In this document: positions 25,667 through 36,321 of the stretch, in pieces
Numbering within the stretch: the stretch's first letter is position 1
Layout: each line of letters starts with the position of its first letter
NCBI GenBank assembly: GCA_947073765.1
Contig: CAMTMZ010000006.1
Location: forward strand, 1-64,000
Reading direction: 5' to 3'
DNA length: 64,000 nucleotides
Source of the DNA: an uncultured Bacillota bacterium
Lineage (GTDB): Bacteria; Bacillota; Clostridia; Oscillospirales; Oscillospiraceae
Program-made: the position numbers and the translations under genes
Notes under the pieces: generated by a model
The model's database searches: none
What the model was told of the DNA's origin: nothing
The model's input: only the letters and a program-made list of their open reading frames with translations

Positions 25667-26635
25667 ATGCCCCTTGTTACTTCTACTGAAATGTTCAAGA
25701 AGGCCTATAACGGTGGCTACGCCATCGGCGCCTTCAACGTCAACAACATGGAGATCGTCCAGGGCATCACCGAGGCCTGCCGCGAGGAGAAGGCCCCCGT
25801 GATCCTTCAGGTTTCCAAAGGCGCCCGGGCCTATGCCAACCACACCTATCTGGTGAAGCTGGTGGAGTCCGCCGTTATCGAGTGCCCCGAGATTCCCATC
25901 GTGCTCCACCTGGACCACGGCGACAGCTTTGAGACCTGCAAGTCCTGCATCGACGGCGGTTTTACCTCCGTCATGATTGACGCCTCCTCTAAGCCCTTTG
26001 CCGAGAACATTGAGATTACCAAGAAAGTGGTGGAGTACGCCCACGACCACGGTGTGGTTGTTGAGGCCGAGCTGGGCGCACTGGCCGGCGTGGAGGACGA
26101 GGTCAATGTCTCCGCCGAGGAGTCTCACTACACCCGGCCAGAAGAGGTGGAGGAGTTTGTCGCTAAGACCGGCTGCGACTCTCTGGCCATCGCCATCGGT
26201 ACCAGCCACGGCGCCTACAAGTTCACTGCCGCCCAGTGCACCCGCAATGAGAAGGGCGAGTTGGTTCCTCCGCCCCTGCGTTTTGACATCCTGGAGGAGG
26301 TTGTCAAACGTCTGCCCGGTTTCCCCATTGTGCTCCACGGCTCCTCCAGCGTGCCCCAGGAGTATGTGAAGATGGTCAACGCCAACGGCGGCAAGATGCC
26401 CGACGCTGTGGGTATTCCCGAGTCTCAGCTGCGTGAGGCCGCCAAGAGCGCCGTGTGTAAGATCAACATTGACTCTGATCTGCGCCTGGCCATGACCGGC
26501 ACCATTCGTCAGTTCTTCAATGAGCACCCCGACAAGTTTGACCCCCGGGAGTACCTCAAGCCTGCCCGGGCTAACATCAAGGAGTTGGTCCGCCACAAGC
26601 TGGTGGATGTCCTGGGTTGCAACGGTAAGGCCTGA
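25667..26635 (+). CDS. fba: class II fructose-bisphosphate aldolase
   Basis: 322 residues. Zinc and substrate motifs LHLDHGDSFETC, EAELGALAGVEDE, GTSHGAYK, LHGSSS and KINIDSDLR match class II aldolases of the Fba/GatY type. It splits fructose 1,6-bisphosphate made by the neighbouring PFP. It has its own promoter, a strong ribosome site and a terminator, so it is a single-gene unit. Codon use is visibly C-rich, as expected for a highly expressed gene. Confidence 0.97.
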   Translation: MPLVTSTEMFKKAYNGGYAIGAFNVNNMEIVQGITEACREEKAPVILQVSKGARAYANHTYLVKLVESAVIECPEIPIVLHLDHGDSFETCKSCIDGGFTSVMIDASSKPFAENIEITKKVVEYAHDHGVVVEAELGALAGVEDEVNVSAEESHYTRPEEVEEFVAKTGCDSLAIAIGTSHGAYKFTAAQCTRNEKGELVPPPLRFDILEEVVKRLPGFPIVLHGSSSVPQEYVKMVNANGGKMPDAVGIPESQLREAAKSAVCKINIDSDLRLAMTGTIRQFFNEHPDKFDPREYLKPARANIKELVRHKLVDVLGCNGKA

Positions 26636-26651
26636 GTGATCCAGTTTGCGG

Positions 26652-26680
26652 AAAGGGAGCGTTTTGGCGCTCCCTTTTTT
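26652..26680 (+). terminator. terminator of fba
   Basis: AAAGGGAGCG/CGCTCCCTTT, 10 bp, then further Ts. Confidence 0.88.
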
Positions 26681-26776
26681 GCTTTTGTACGTTCCTGATC
26701 GGGTTTGCAATTGGGGTCAGCTGGGCAGGGGGCATTCTTCAAAACAAAATCTTCCGTCCTGCCCGCTGGCGAAAAA

Positions 26777-26809
26777 AAAGAGGTGGTCAAGATTCTGACC
26801 GCCTCTTTT
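26777..26809 (-). terminator. terminator of the small MTDQELL gene
   Basis: On the minus strand AAAAGAGG/CCTCTTTT and GGTCA/TGACC pair around one mismatch and a 6-nt loop, followed by a T8 run. Confidence 0.8.
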
Positions 26810-26819
26810 CATCAATCGT

Positions 26820-26990
26820 CTATGTCCGGCAGGGTAATGTAGCTGCCATGCTGACCTTTTCCGACCAGTTAATCAGCATGTTTACTCCAGTTCTGACCTC
26901 GGATAGATCTTCTTTCATTTCTTCTTTGAGGGGTTTCATTTCCTCTCGGGTGATTGCTCTGATTGCCTGAAGCAATTCCTGATCTGTCAT
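26820..26990 (-). CDS. small MTDQELLQAI protein, apparently frameshifted at its end
   Basis: 56 residues, starting MTDQELLQAI like the coiled-coil protein at 37837-38358, then a short charged helix. The last 15 residues look out of frame. In the next frame the sequence runs on as GQHGSYITLPDIDD and stops 9 nt later, as if one A was lost from an AAAA run near WSEK. Good AAAGGAG site and own terminator. Function unknown; the intact relative is probably about 60 residues. Confidence 0.55.
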   Translation of the reverse strand: MTDQELLQAIRAITREEMKPLKEEMKEDLSEVRTGVNMLINWSEKVSMAATLPCRT

Positions 26991-27106
26991 GGCTATGCTC
27001 TCCTTTGTTGTTCGATGTTTCCAGTATACCATGGCTGTCAAGTAGTTGCTACCGTGGCCAGTCCAAGTCACGGGGGAGGCCTAGGATATAGTCGGCAGAA
27101 ACGTGA

Positions 27107-27886
27107 CGGGATAGGGGGCTGATCTGCAATTTCCCAGTCAATGAGGGCTTTGTTGGTAAGAAGCTGAAAGCCCGCGTGGAATATTGGGACAACTCGGATC
27201 TGACAGCGGCTCGTCTGGTGGCCTATGCCTTGGATAACCATAAGATTGGGAAGGAAGGTCAGACACTGGTTGTCATTGATGAGTGCCAGATTATTTTCAA
27301 CTGCAGGGACTTCGGGCGTAAGGATCGCAATGCCTGGGTGACCTTTTTTGCCCAGCACCGCAAGCTCGGCTTCAACGTGATCCTGATCACGCAGTCTGAC
27401 CGGATGATAGACCGGCAGATTAGGTCGCTGGTGGAAGAGGAAGTGAAACACCGGAAACTGAACAACTACGGTTTTGGAGGCGGTATGCTGTCCCTGCTGA
27501 CCTTGGGCCGCACCTGGTTTATCGCGATTCAGTATTGGTACGGTGGGAACCGCCTGAAGCTGGGCCAGACGGTATTCCCGTACCGGAAGCGCTACTCCGA
27601 GGTCTATGACAGCTACAAGCTATTTTCTGATATGGTCACCGCAGGCGGCGATGTCTGTGCCGGGGGGGACCGTGTAAGCGGTGGGGCCCCGGGGAACGGC
27701 GTCGCCGCCGAGGATGAGCGAGAGCAGAAACAGCAGCTTGTACTGTCCTTGATCTCGGTGCTGCGTGTTCGTCAGCGGGAACTTGCTGTCCTGCCAGCTC
27801 CACGGCGGGCGCTCATCCTGGTAAGGCTGTGGCGTGAGCTGCGGTTAAAGATAAAGCGGCTCCGGAGTCGAAAACGGAGGCGGTAA
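27107..27886 (+). pseudogene. 5'-truncated Zot-like gene, inovirus (filamentous phage) remnant
   Basis: The reading frame is open from about 27107 and begins inside the protein (GLICNFPVNEGF). Zot/pI family proteins have the P-loop before this point, and it is missing. The Walker B region LVVIDECQIIFNCRDFG and AQHRKLGFNVILITQ are clear, and a basic C-terminal tail ends at 27886. Zot/pI proteins are the membrane ATPases that assemble filamentous phages. Other inovirus genes are absent, so this is a relic. A GTG at 27176 could still start a shortened product. Confidence 0.75.
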
Positions 27887-27911
27887 CAGGTAGTGATAAA
27901 GTTATGTTTTG

Positions 27912-27940
27912 TTGACCTGACAGAAAAAGCGTGCTATACT
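27912..27940 (+). promoter_or_regulatory. promoter whose -35 box lies in the 14-bp repeat
   Basis: TTGACC, 17 bp, TATACT. The -35 box is inside TTTTGTTGACCTGA (27907-27920), one of three copies of this sequence. Confidence 0.6.
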
Positions 27941-28001
27941 TGTTGAAAACTACTGCGCAAGCGGAAAGGAGGGACGCTGGGCCTCTGAATAGTAGATAGT
28001 A

Positions 28002-28035
28002 TCAGGTCAACAAAATAAAAATTTTGTTGACCTGA
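28002..28035. repeat. perfect 15-bp inverted repeat upstream of the recombinase gene
   Basis: TCAGGTCAACAAAAT (28002-28016), AAAA, ATTTTGTTGACCTGA (28021-28035). The same 14-mer also occurs at 27907-27920. The right arm forms the -35 (TTGACC) of a second promoter with TATACT at 28051-28056 (18-bp spacer). It could be an operator for a repressor or a recombination site. It lacks the T run of a terminator. Confidence 0.7.
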
Positions 28036-29067
28036 GTGGAGGTTATACACTATACTAAGGACCCAGAACTGATTTTGGACTACCGAACTGAGGCGCCGCC
28101 GATTCTGCGGGACTTTCTGGTCTACCATGAAACCATTCAGGGACATTCCCGCCAAACTGTGGATGAATACTACTTAGATTTACGGAGCTTTCTGCGATTT
28201 CTTAAACGGAGCAAAGATCTGGTTTCTAAAGATGATGAGATGGATGACATTTCGATCAGTGATGTAGACCTGCCATTGGTTCGATCTGTTACTCTGACAG
28301 ACATTTATTCCTATATGAACTATCTTTCTCGGGACCGAGGTTTGAACAATGCCTCTCGGGCGCGCAAGGTTGCCACTATCCGGTCATTTTATAAATATCT
28401 GACCCATAAGGCAAAGCTTATGGAGTCAAACCCTGTCCAGGATTTGGACGCGCCAAAGCTAAAAAAGTCTCTTCCAAAATATTTGAATCTGGAAGAAAGC
28501 TTGGGGCTTTTAGACAGTGTAGAGGGAAAAAATTCCAGCCGGGACTACTGTATTCTGACACTGTTTCTCAACTGCGGCCTGCGCATTTCCGAGCTGGTAG
28601 GGCTGAATAAAACGGATGTTCGTGGAGATCAGCTGCGCGTGTTGGGTAAGGGGAACAAAGAGCGAATACTCTACCTGAATGACGCCTGCCAGCGGGCTCT
28701 GGAGGACTGGATCACTGAGCGGGATACTCTGACACTGGTGGATCAAAACGCCCTGTTTGTAACACTCCAGAACCGGCGGCGCATCTCCACAGCGGCGGTC
28801 CACAAGCTGGTAAAAAAGCATCTGGCCGCTGCGGGACTGGACAGCGCCCAATACTCCTCCCACAAGCTGCGCCATACCGCTGCTACACTTATGCTGCAAA
28901 ACGGTGTTGATGTGCGCACATTGCAGGAGGTTCTGGGCCATGACCACCTGAATACCACCCAGATATACACCCATGTGGACAATGAGGATCTGAGGACTGC
29001 TGCCCGGGCTAATCCGCTTGGGGGCGTAAAAAAACGGAAAACGTCACAAAAAGAAGAGAAAATATGA
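28036..29067 (+). CDS. tyrosine recombinase of the Xer/phage integrase family
   Basis: 343 residues from the GTG directly behind the palindrome; the true start is uncertain because the stop codon TGA immediately precedes it and the second promoter would begin transcription inside this frame. The catalytic set is complete: Arg183 (CGLRISE), His276-x-x-Arg279 (HKLRH), His302 (LGHDH) and Tyr311. It has an N-terminal SAM-like core-binding domain. It lies beside the Zot relic and may be its integrase or a domesticated Xer-like protein. It is distinct from the XerD-like gene at 38379-39266. Confidence 0.88.
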   Translation: MEVIHYTKDPELILDYRTEAPPILRDFLVYHETIQGHSRQTVDEYYLDLRSFLRFLKRSKDLVSKDDEMDDISISDVDLPLVRSVTLTDIYSYMNYLSRDRGLNNASRARKVATIRSFYKYLTHKAKLMESNPVQDLDAPKLKKSLPKYLNLEESLGLLDSVEGKNSSRDYCILTLFLNCGLRISELVGLNKTDVRGDQLRVLGKGNKERILYLNDACQRALEDWITERDTLTLVDQNALFVTLQNRRRISTAAVHKLVKKHLAAAGLDSAQYSSHKLRHTAATLMLQNGVDVRTLQEVLGHDHLNTTQIYTHVDNEDLRTAARANPLGGVKKRKTSQKEEKI

Positions 29068-29076
29068 GGATTAACT

Positions 29077-29430
29077 ATGTATACATTTTATTTCATCATT
29101 GTTATGCTGGCTCCGGCAGCTATGTTGGCCGTGGGGCTGATGTGGAAAATTTCCCCTCCCCCCTATCAGTCGAAAGGGTTGGCGTACAGCACAGAGCTGA
29201 CGCGGAAGGATCAGGACGCTTGGGCGGCAGCTCACCGCCACTGCGCTAAACTGTGGACGAGAATTGGAATTACCGGAGGTGGGGCCAGCGCGTTTTTAAT
29301 GGTCCTGTTTAAAGAAAACTATTCCTCCTTTTGGTTGTGGCTTATCGTTGGGCAAATGGTTCTATTCTGCGTGTCGGTATTTATGATTGATCTGTTGTTA
29401 AAAAGCCAGTTCGGTGGCGACGACAAATAA
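29077..29430 (+). CDS. SdpI-like small membrane protein
   Basis: 117 residues with three hydrophobic segments (about 3-24, 63-82, 88-108). The segment between the first two (LAYSTELTRKDQDAWAAAHRH) resembles the SdpI family pattern GYRTxxSxxNxxxWxxA. SdpI proteins give immunity to killing peptides. The gene starts 9 nt after the recombinase stop and is followed by a terminator, so the pair is one unit. Function here unknown. Confidence 0.6.
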   Translation: MYTFYFIIVMLAPAAMLAVGLMWKISPPPYQSKGLAYSTELTRKDQDAWAAAHRHCAKLWTRIGITGGGASAFLMVLFKENYSSFWLWLIVGQMVLFCVSVFMIDLLLKSQFGGDDK

Positions 29431-29462
29431 AAAAGCGCCTGTCTGTTCAGACAGGCGCTTTT
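29431..29462. terminator. bidirectional terminator
   Basis: A perfect 13-bp stem AAAAGCGCCTGTC/GACAGGCGCTTTT between the convergent SdpI-like and DUF362 genes. Confidence 0.88.
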
Positions 29463-29465
29463 CCC

Positions 29466-30596
29466 TTACATCTCAATCAGCTCATACACTCGAGAACCTA
29501 AACCGATTTTTTCGGCGTGAGCCAGACAGCTTTTCCACTCCGACTCCGGTGTGGAGTTGGTGAAGTGGTCGTGGTGGTCGTGGAAGCCAGGAGCCGCCAA
29601 ATTCCTGGCCAGCTGACTGCCTGGAATAGGATCAGCGGCCAAGCAGGCATCCACACAGGCCTGGTCCAGAGCCAGAGGGTCAGTGGAGACAAACATGCCG
29701 ATATTGGGCAGAATGGGAATATCGTTCTCTCCGTGACAGTCGCAGTTGGGAGACACATCCACGATGAGGGAGATATGAAACTGTGGCCGGCCGGCCACTA
29801 CCGCCTTGGTGTATTCCGCCATACGGCAGTTCAGGGCAGCTTGGGCATTGTCGTTTTCAAAATAGATGGCGTCGAAGTTACAGGCCCCCAGGCAGCGGCC
29901 ACAGCCCACACAGTGAGCGTTATCTACTGTCATCTTCATAGTCTGCTCATCAAAAACCAGACCGCTGTTGGCGCACTCCTTCTGACAGCGCCGGCAACCC
30001 CGGCAGGCATCGGCGGCAATTTTGGGCTTCCCGCTGGCGTGCTGTTCTTTTTTTCCGGCTCTGGAGCCGCAGCCCATGCCGATGTTCTTGATAGCGCCAC
30101 CAAAACCCGTCATCTCATGGCCCTTAAAGTGGGTCAAACTGATAAAGACGTCAGCATCCATAATGGCCCGGCCGATTCTGGCCTCGGCGACGTACTCGCC
30201 GCCCTCCACGGGAACGGCTACATCGTCAGTACCCTTCAGTCCATCGCCAATCAGAATTGGACAGCCCACCGTCAGCGGAGTGAAGCCGTTTTCCCAGGCG
30301 CACTCCAGATGTTCCAGAGCGTTTTTCCGGCTGCCGGGATACATGGTGTTGCAGTCGGTAAGAAAGGGCCGGCCTCCTAGCTCCTTGACCACGTCTACTA
30401 CAGCACGGGCGTAGTTAGGCCTCAGGTAACTTATGTTGCCCAGCTCACCAAAGTGCATCTTAATGGCCACAAACTTTCCATCCAGGTTCAAGTCCTGAAT
30501 GCCGGCCAGTTTGATAAGCTTTTTCAGCTTGGTGGGTAGCCCGTCACCGAAGGCTTGTGTGTGGAAGTCGGTAAAATAAACCTTGGATTTCTGCAT
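29466..30596 (-). CDS. DUF362 protein with two 4Fe-4S centres
   Basis: 376 residues. The DUF362 domain is N-terminal (about 1-190 and the last third). A ferredoxin-like insert carries CRGCRRCQKECAN and CVGCGRCLGACNFDAI, two cluster sites in the CX2CX2CX3C style. The family is widespread in anaerobes and presumed to act in electron transfer, but no reaction is established. Good GGAGAG site. A TTGACT/GATATA promoter (17-bp spacer) precedes it. Confidence 0.88.
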   Translation of the reverse strand: MQKSKVYFTDFHTQAFGDGLPTKLKKLIKLAGIQDLNLDGKFVAIKMHFGELGNISYLRPNYARAVVDVVKELGGRPFLTDCNTMYPGSRKNALEHLECAWENGFTPLTVGCPILIGDGLKGTDDVAVPVEGGEYVAEARIGRAIMDADVFISLTHFKGHEMTGFGGAIKNIGMGCGSRAGKKEQHASGKPKIAADACRGCRRCQKECANSGLVFDEQTMKMTVDNAHCVGCGRCLGACNFDAIYFENDNAQAALNCRMAEYTKAVVAGRPQFHISLIVDVSPNCDCHGENDIPILPNIGMFVSTDPLALDQACVDACLAADPIPGSQLARNLAAPGFHDHHDHFTNSTPESEWKSCLAHAEKIGLGSRVYELIEM

Positions 30597-30667
30597 GACT
30601 GTCTCTCCTTACTATGTAAATTTGCACCACTATATCATATGAAGTGCACTTTAAGTCAAGAGGGAAA

Positions 30668-31609
30668 CTAAAAATTTCCTCTTCGCGCCTCTTTGATACC
30701 GGGGATAATGGCGCACAGGGAGCCTACAACAATGAGCGCTACACCGATGAGCATGCTTTGGGAGATCTCCTCCCCATGAACGGCCCAGGCAAGCAGGGGC
30801 GACAGGGCCGGCTTGAAGAAATAGACCAGAGACACTACGCTGGCTGGCTGGTACTCCATGGCCAAAAAGTAGGCGCAGAAGCCAATGCCCGCCACTCCCA
30901 CTGACACGAACAGCACATACGGAAGATTCTGTAAGGTGTATCCATCAAAAAGGGGAATATAAGCAAAATTGTCAAGGCCCGCGTCTAAAAACAGCTGGGC
31001 CACCGCCGGCACATGGCTGAGAATGGTAAAGGCCAGTACAATCAGGCTGCCAAAGAAAAAGCTGAAGCATGTAACCACCGCGCCGCCAAACTCCGCCACC
31101 TTTCGTTTTCCCATCACACCGTACAAGGAAAACAGCAGGGTCGACAGCAAGGCAAGAAGCACTCCTGTCATATTCAGCTTGACGTCCCAGGGGCTGATAA
31201 TGACCACTGTACCGAGAATTTCCAGCGCCAGAGCGGCGATGTGCCGTGGTTTAATGGGTTCTCGCAGGAGAAAAAAGGCCAAAAAGGTGACAAACACCGG
31301 GTTGCAGCTGAACATAACCGCCGCTACAGAGGAATTGGTGTAGCTCACTGCCATCTGGAGGATCGGCATGCACAGAGCGATGCCGATCAGACCGAGCAGG
31401 GCGAAATAGAACATACTCTCCACGTCCAGGAACTTTCCTCGTTTACGCAGAGTGCGCAGCGCCACCGGCAGCAGAAATAGAAAGCCGATGGAGAACCGGC
31501 ACAATGTGAGCTGCACTGGATTGATCTGCCCGGCAATAAATTTCAGCACAACCTCAAAAGAGGTGAACATCACCACCGCCACGGCGATATAAAGATACCC
31601 TTTTTTCAT
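30668..31609 (-). CDS. EamA/DMT-family transporter
   Basis: 313 residues with ten membrane segments in two repeated EamA halves (about 1-140 and 150-300), including QPASVVSLVYFFKPALSPL near the end. Such carriers export or import amino acids and other metabolites, and the substrate cannot be told from sequence. It stands between DUF362 and ligA on the same strand, with an AGGGGAGAG site. Confidence 0.88.
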   Translation of the reverse strand: MKKGYLYIAVAVVMFTSFEVVLKFIAGQINPVQLTLCRFSIGFLFLLPVALRTLRKRGKFLDVESMFYFALLGLIGIALCMPILQMAVSYTNSSVAAVMFSCNPVFVTFLAFFLLREPIKPRHIAALALEILGTVVIISPWDVKLNMTGVLLALLSTLLFSLYGVMGKRKVAEFGGAVVTCFSFFFGSLIVLAFTILSHVPAVAQLFLDAGLDNFAYIPLFDGYTLQNLPYVLFVSVGVAGIGFCAYFLAMEYQPASVVSLVYFFKPALSPLLAWAVHGEEISQSMLIGVALIVVGSLCAIIPGIKEARRGNF

Positions 31610-31635
31610 ATGCCTCTCCCCTTTTTCTTTCTGAA

Positions 31636-34291
<2,656 letters not shown>

Positions 34292-34309
34292 GGATAGTTT
34301 CTCCTTTGT

Positions 34310-35011
34310 TCATGGCTGTCCCAGCTGTAAATAGGTGTCGGGTACCTTCCCAACAATCACGGTTTCCGCCACACACAGCCGGGTGTGAAGGGTAGTTTCC
34401 ACCTCACCCCCAGGGAGCAGAAGTTTCATTGGAACTGATACCTCCATCCAGATGCGGTGCAGGGTTTGGTTTACGCCCGCAGAGGTAAACTGACTCTCAA
34501 ACTCGGTCCGAACAGTACCCACGGTCATAGCCCTGGCTCTCAAAGCGGGACCCTTGGCCCATAGAGGCTCCAGGTCGAATAGGCTACCCAGCGGCACCTG
34601 AATCTCGGATACATCCGCCCCCTCCAGCGCTTTCAGTATAGCGGCTGTCAGTTCCGCGCGGAGCAGGTTCATCCGGGCCATATCGGTGGTGAGAGCGGTG
34701 ATAGCACCCCCCTCATCCCGCTGAATGGTGACAAAATCTCCGTAGCTCACATGACGGGTAGCCAAATCAGCGGTTACGGCGTTTTCCACCACCTCAGTCA
34801 TAACATTTTGGGTCTGTGCGGCGGCAATTTCTTTCACAACAGGCCGCAGCCTGGCCTGTAGCAGAGCGATGCTTGCCCCAGCCACCGCCAAAGCTACCGC
34901 CAGAGTGATCAGGGCTGGCGGGATATTCAGTTTGGGTCCCAGAGCTGCACTCTGCCGAAGCCTGCCTGGACTGCGCATGTATCTGATTAGCTCCCGCCGC
35001 CAGGGCCGCAT
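34310..35011 (-). CDS. yunB: sporulation protein YunB
   Basis: 233 residues. One N-terminal membrane helix (about 35-57) is followed by an extracytoplasmic domain with the YunB features ENAVTADLATRHVSYGDFVTIQRD and PLGSLFDLEPLWAKGP. In Bacillus, yunB is expressed in the mother cell and is needed for efficient spore formation. The ATG at 35011 has a GGGGGTG site; an upstream TTG in frame is less likely. Confidence 0.88.
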   Translation of the reverse strand: MRPWRRELIRYMRSPGRLRQSAALGPKLNIPPALITLAVALAVAGASIALLQARLRPVVKEIAAAQTQNVMTEVVENAVTADLATRHVSYGDFVTIQRDEGGAITALTTDMARMNLLRAELTAAILKALEGADVSEIQVPLGSLFDLEPLWAKGPALRARAMTVGTVRTEFESQFTSAGVNQTLHRIWMEVSVPMKLLLPGGEVETTLHTRLCVAETVIVGKVPDTYLQLGQP

Positions 35012-35056
35012 ATCCTCACCCCCTATAGGAGCAGGATATTCCAAAGCCGGCTTGAC

Positions 35057-36295
35057 CTATTCCTGCAACAGCTCCTGAACCGCCAGCAGCACCCCTAGCT
35101 TACCTGACTCAAACGTCAGCCCACCCTGAAGGTAGACAGTATAGGGCTCCCGCATGGGGGCGTCGGCAGACAGTTCGATAGACGCACCCTGAATAAACGC
35201 CCCTGCCGCCATAATGACCTGGCAGTCATAGCCCGGCATGTCCCAAGGCTCCGGAGTGACATAGGAGTCCACCGGCGCCCCGGTCTGAATCCCTTTGCAG
35301 AACCTTTTTAAAGCCTCGGGATGCTTCATGTGGATCATTTGAATGATATCGTGGCGGACCGCTGAGGAGTGGGGGTCTGTCTCGTAGCCTAGCAGTTCCA
35401 TAATCTTAGCCGCGAAAACAGCGGTCTTTAAGGCCTGAGCCACAGTGTGAGGGGCCAGAAACAGGCCCTGATAGAGCAGACGGTTCTGTCCCAGGGTGCA
35501 TCCGCACTCTCCACCGATGCCTGGAACTGTGAGGCGCATGGCGGCACCCTCTACCAAATCCTTCCGCCCGGCAATATATCCCCCTGTGGGAGCCAGTCCT
35601 CCACCCGGATTTTTAATCAAAGAACCCACGACAAGGTCAGCTCCCACGTGGGTGGGCTCCAGGGGCTCTACAAACTCTCCGTAACAGTTATCCACCAGAA
35701 TGGAGGCGTTGGGATTGGCTCCCTTAATTACACGGCACATCTCTCCTATCTCTGCTACCGACAAAGAGGCCCGGGTGGCATAGCCCCTGGAGCGTTGAAT
35801 CAACACAGCCTTTACCTGTGGGTCAGCGGCGGCTTCGGCTATCCTTCCCAGATGCGGTTTATTGTCAAGGAGTTCCACTTGCCTGTATTTTATGCCGTAG
35901 TCTTTTAAGGAGCCGTGTCCTTTTTCCACCGCTCCTACTACACCTAATAGCGTGTCGTAGGGCGCGCCCACAGCGGAGAGCAGAACATCTCCTGCTTTCA
36001 GCGCTCCGAACAGGGCACAGGCGATGGCATGGGTGCCGTTGACAAATTGGATGCGCACCAAGGCGGTCTCTGTTCCAAATAGTTCAGCGTAAATGTCGTC
36101 TAATTTATCTCTGCCCAGGTCATCGTAGCCGTAGCCGGTGGTACCCGCGAAATAACCGTCAGCTACCCGGTGCTTTTGGAAAGCGGTCAGCACCCGTGCG
36201 GTGTTCTCCTCTGCGACGGCGTCAATGTGGGCAAACGCTTCTGTCAGCTGGCCCTGTGCCTGGGCACCCAGAGCCCTGATGCGGTCATTGATCAT
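35057..36295 (-). CDS. PLP-dependent methionine gamma-lyase-like protein (YnbB/Al-resistance family)
   Basis: 412 residues. The PLP-binding Lys lies in GSLIKNPGGGLAPTGGYIAG, preceded by DNCYGEFVE with the ring-contacting Asp. This is the Cys/Met-metabolism fold group once labelled aluminium-resistance protein and now methionine gamma-lyase family; the actual substrate is not established. ATG at 36295; a TTG at 36307 also fits the frame. It is between murD and yunB in one transcriptional direction. Confidence 0.85.
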   Translation of the reverse strand: MINDRIRALGAQAQGQLTEAFAHIDAVAEENTARVLTAFQKHRVADGYFAGTTGYGYDDLGRDKLDDIYAELFGTETALVRIQFVNGTHAIACALFGALKAGDVLLSAVGAPYDTLLGVVGAVEKGHGSLKDYGIKYRQVELLDNKPHLGRIAEAAADPQVKAVLIQRSRGYATRASLSVAEIGEMCRVIKGANPNASILVDNCYGEFVEPLEPTHVGADLVVGSLIKNPGGGLAPTGGYIAGRKDLVEGAAMRLTVPGIGGECGCTLGQNRLLYQGLFLAPHTVAQALKTAVFAAKIMELLGYETDPHSSAVRHDIIQMIHMKHPEALKRFCKGIQTGAPVDSYVTPEPWDMPGYDCQVIMAAGAFIQGASIELSADAPMREPYTVYLQGGLTFESGKLGVLLAVQELLQE

Positions 36296-36321
36296 TTTAC
36301 TCGTCAATCCTATCTTTTTTA

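Noticed and set aside
28002..28035. Rho-independent terminator or dif site
   Set aside because: No T run follows the palindrome, and the sequence does not resemble Firmicute dif.
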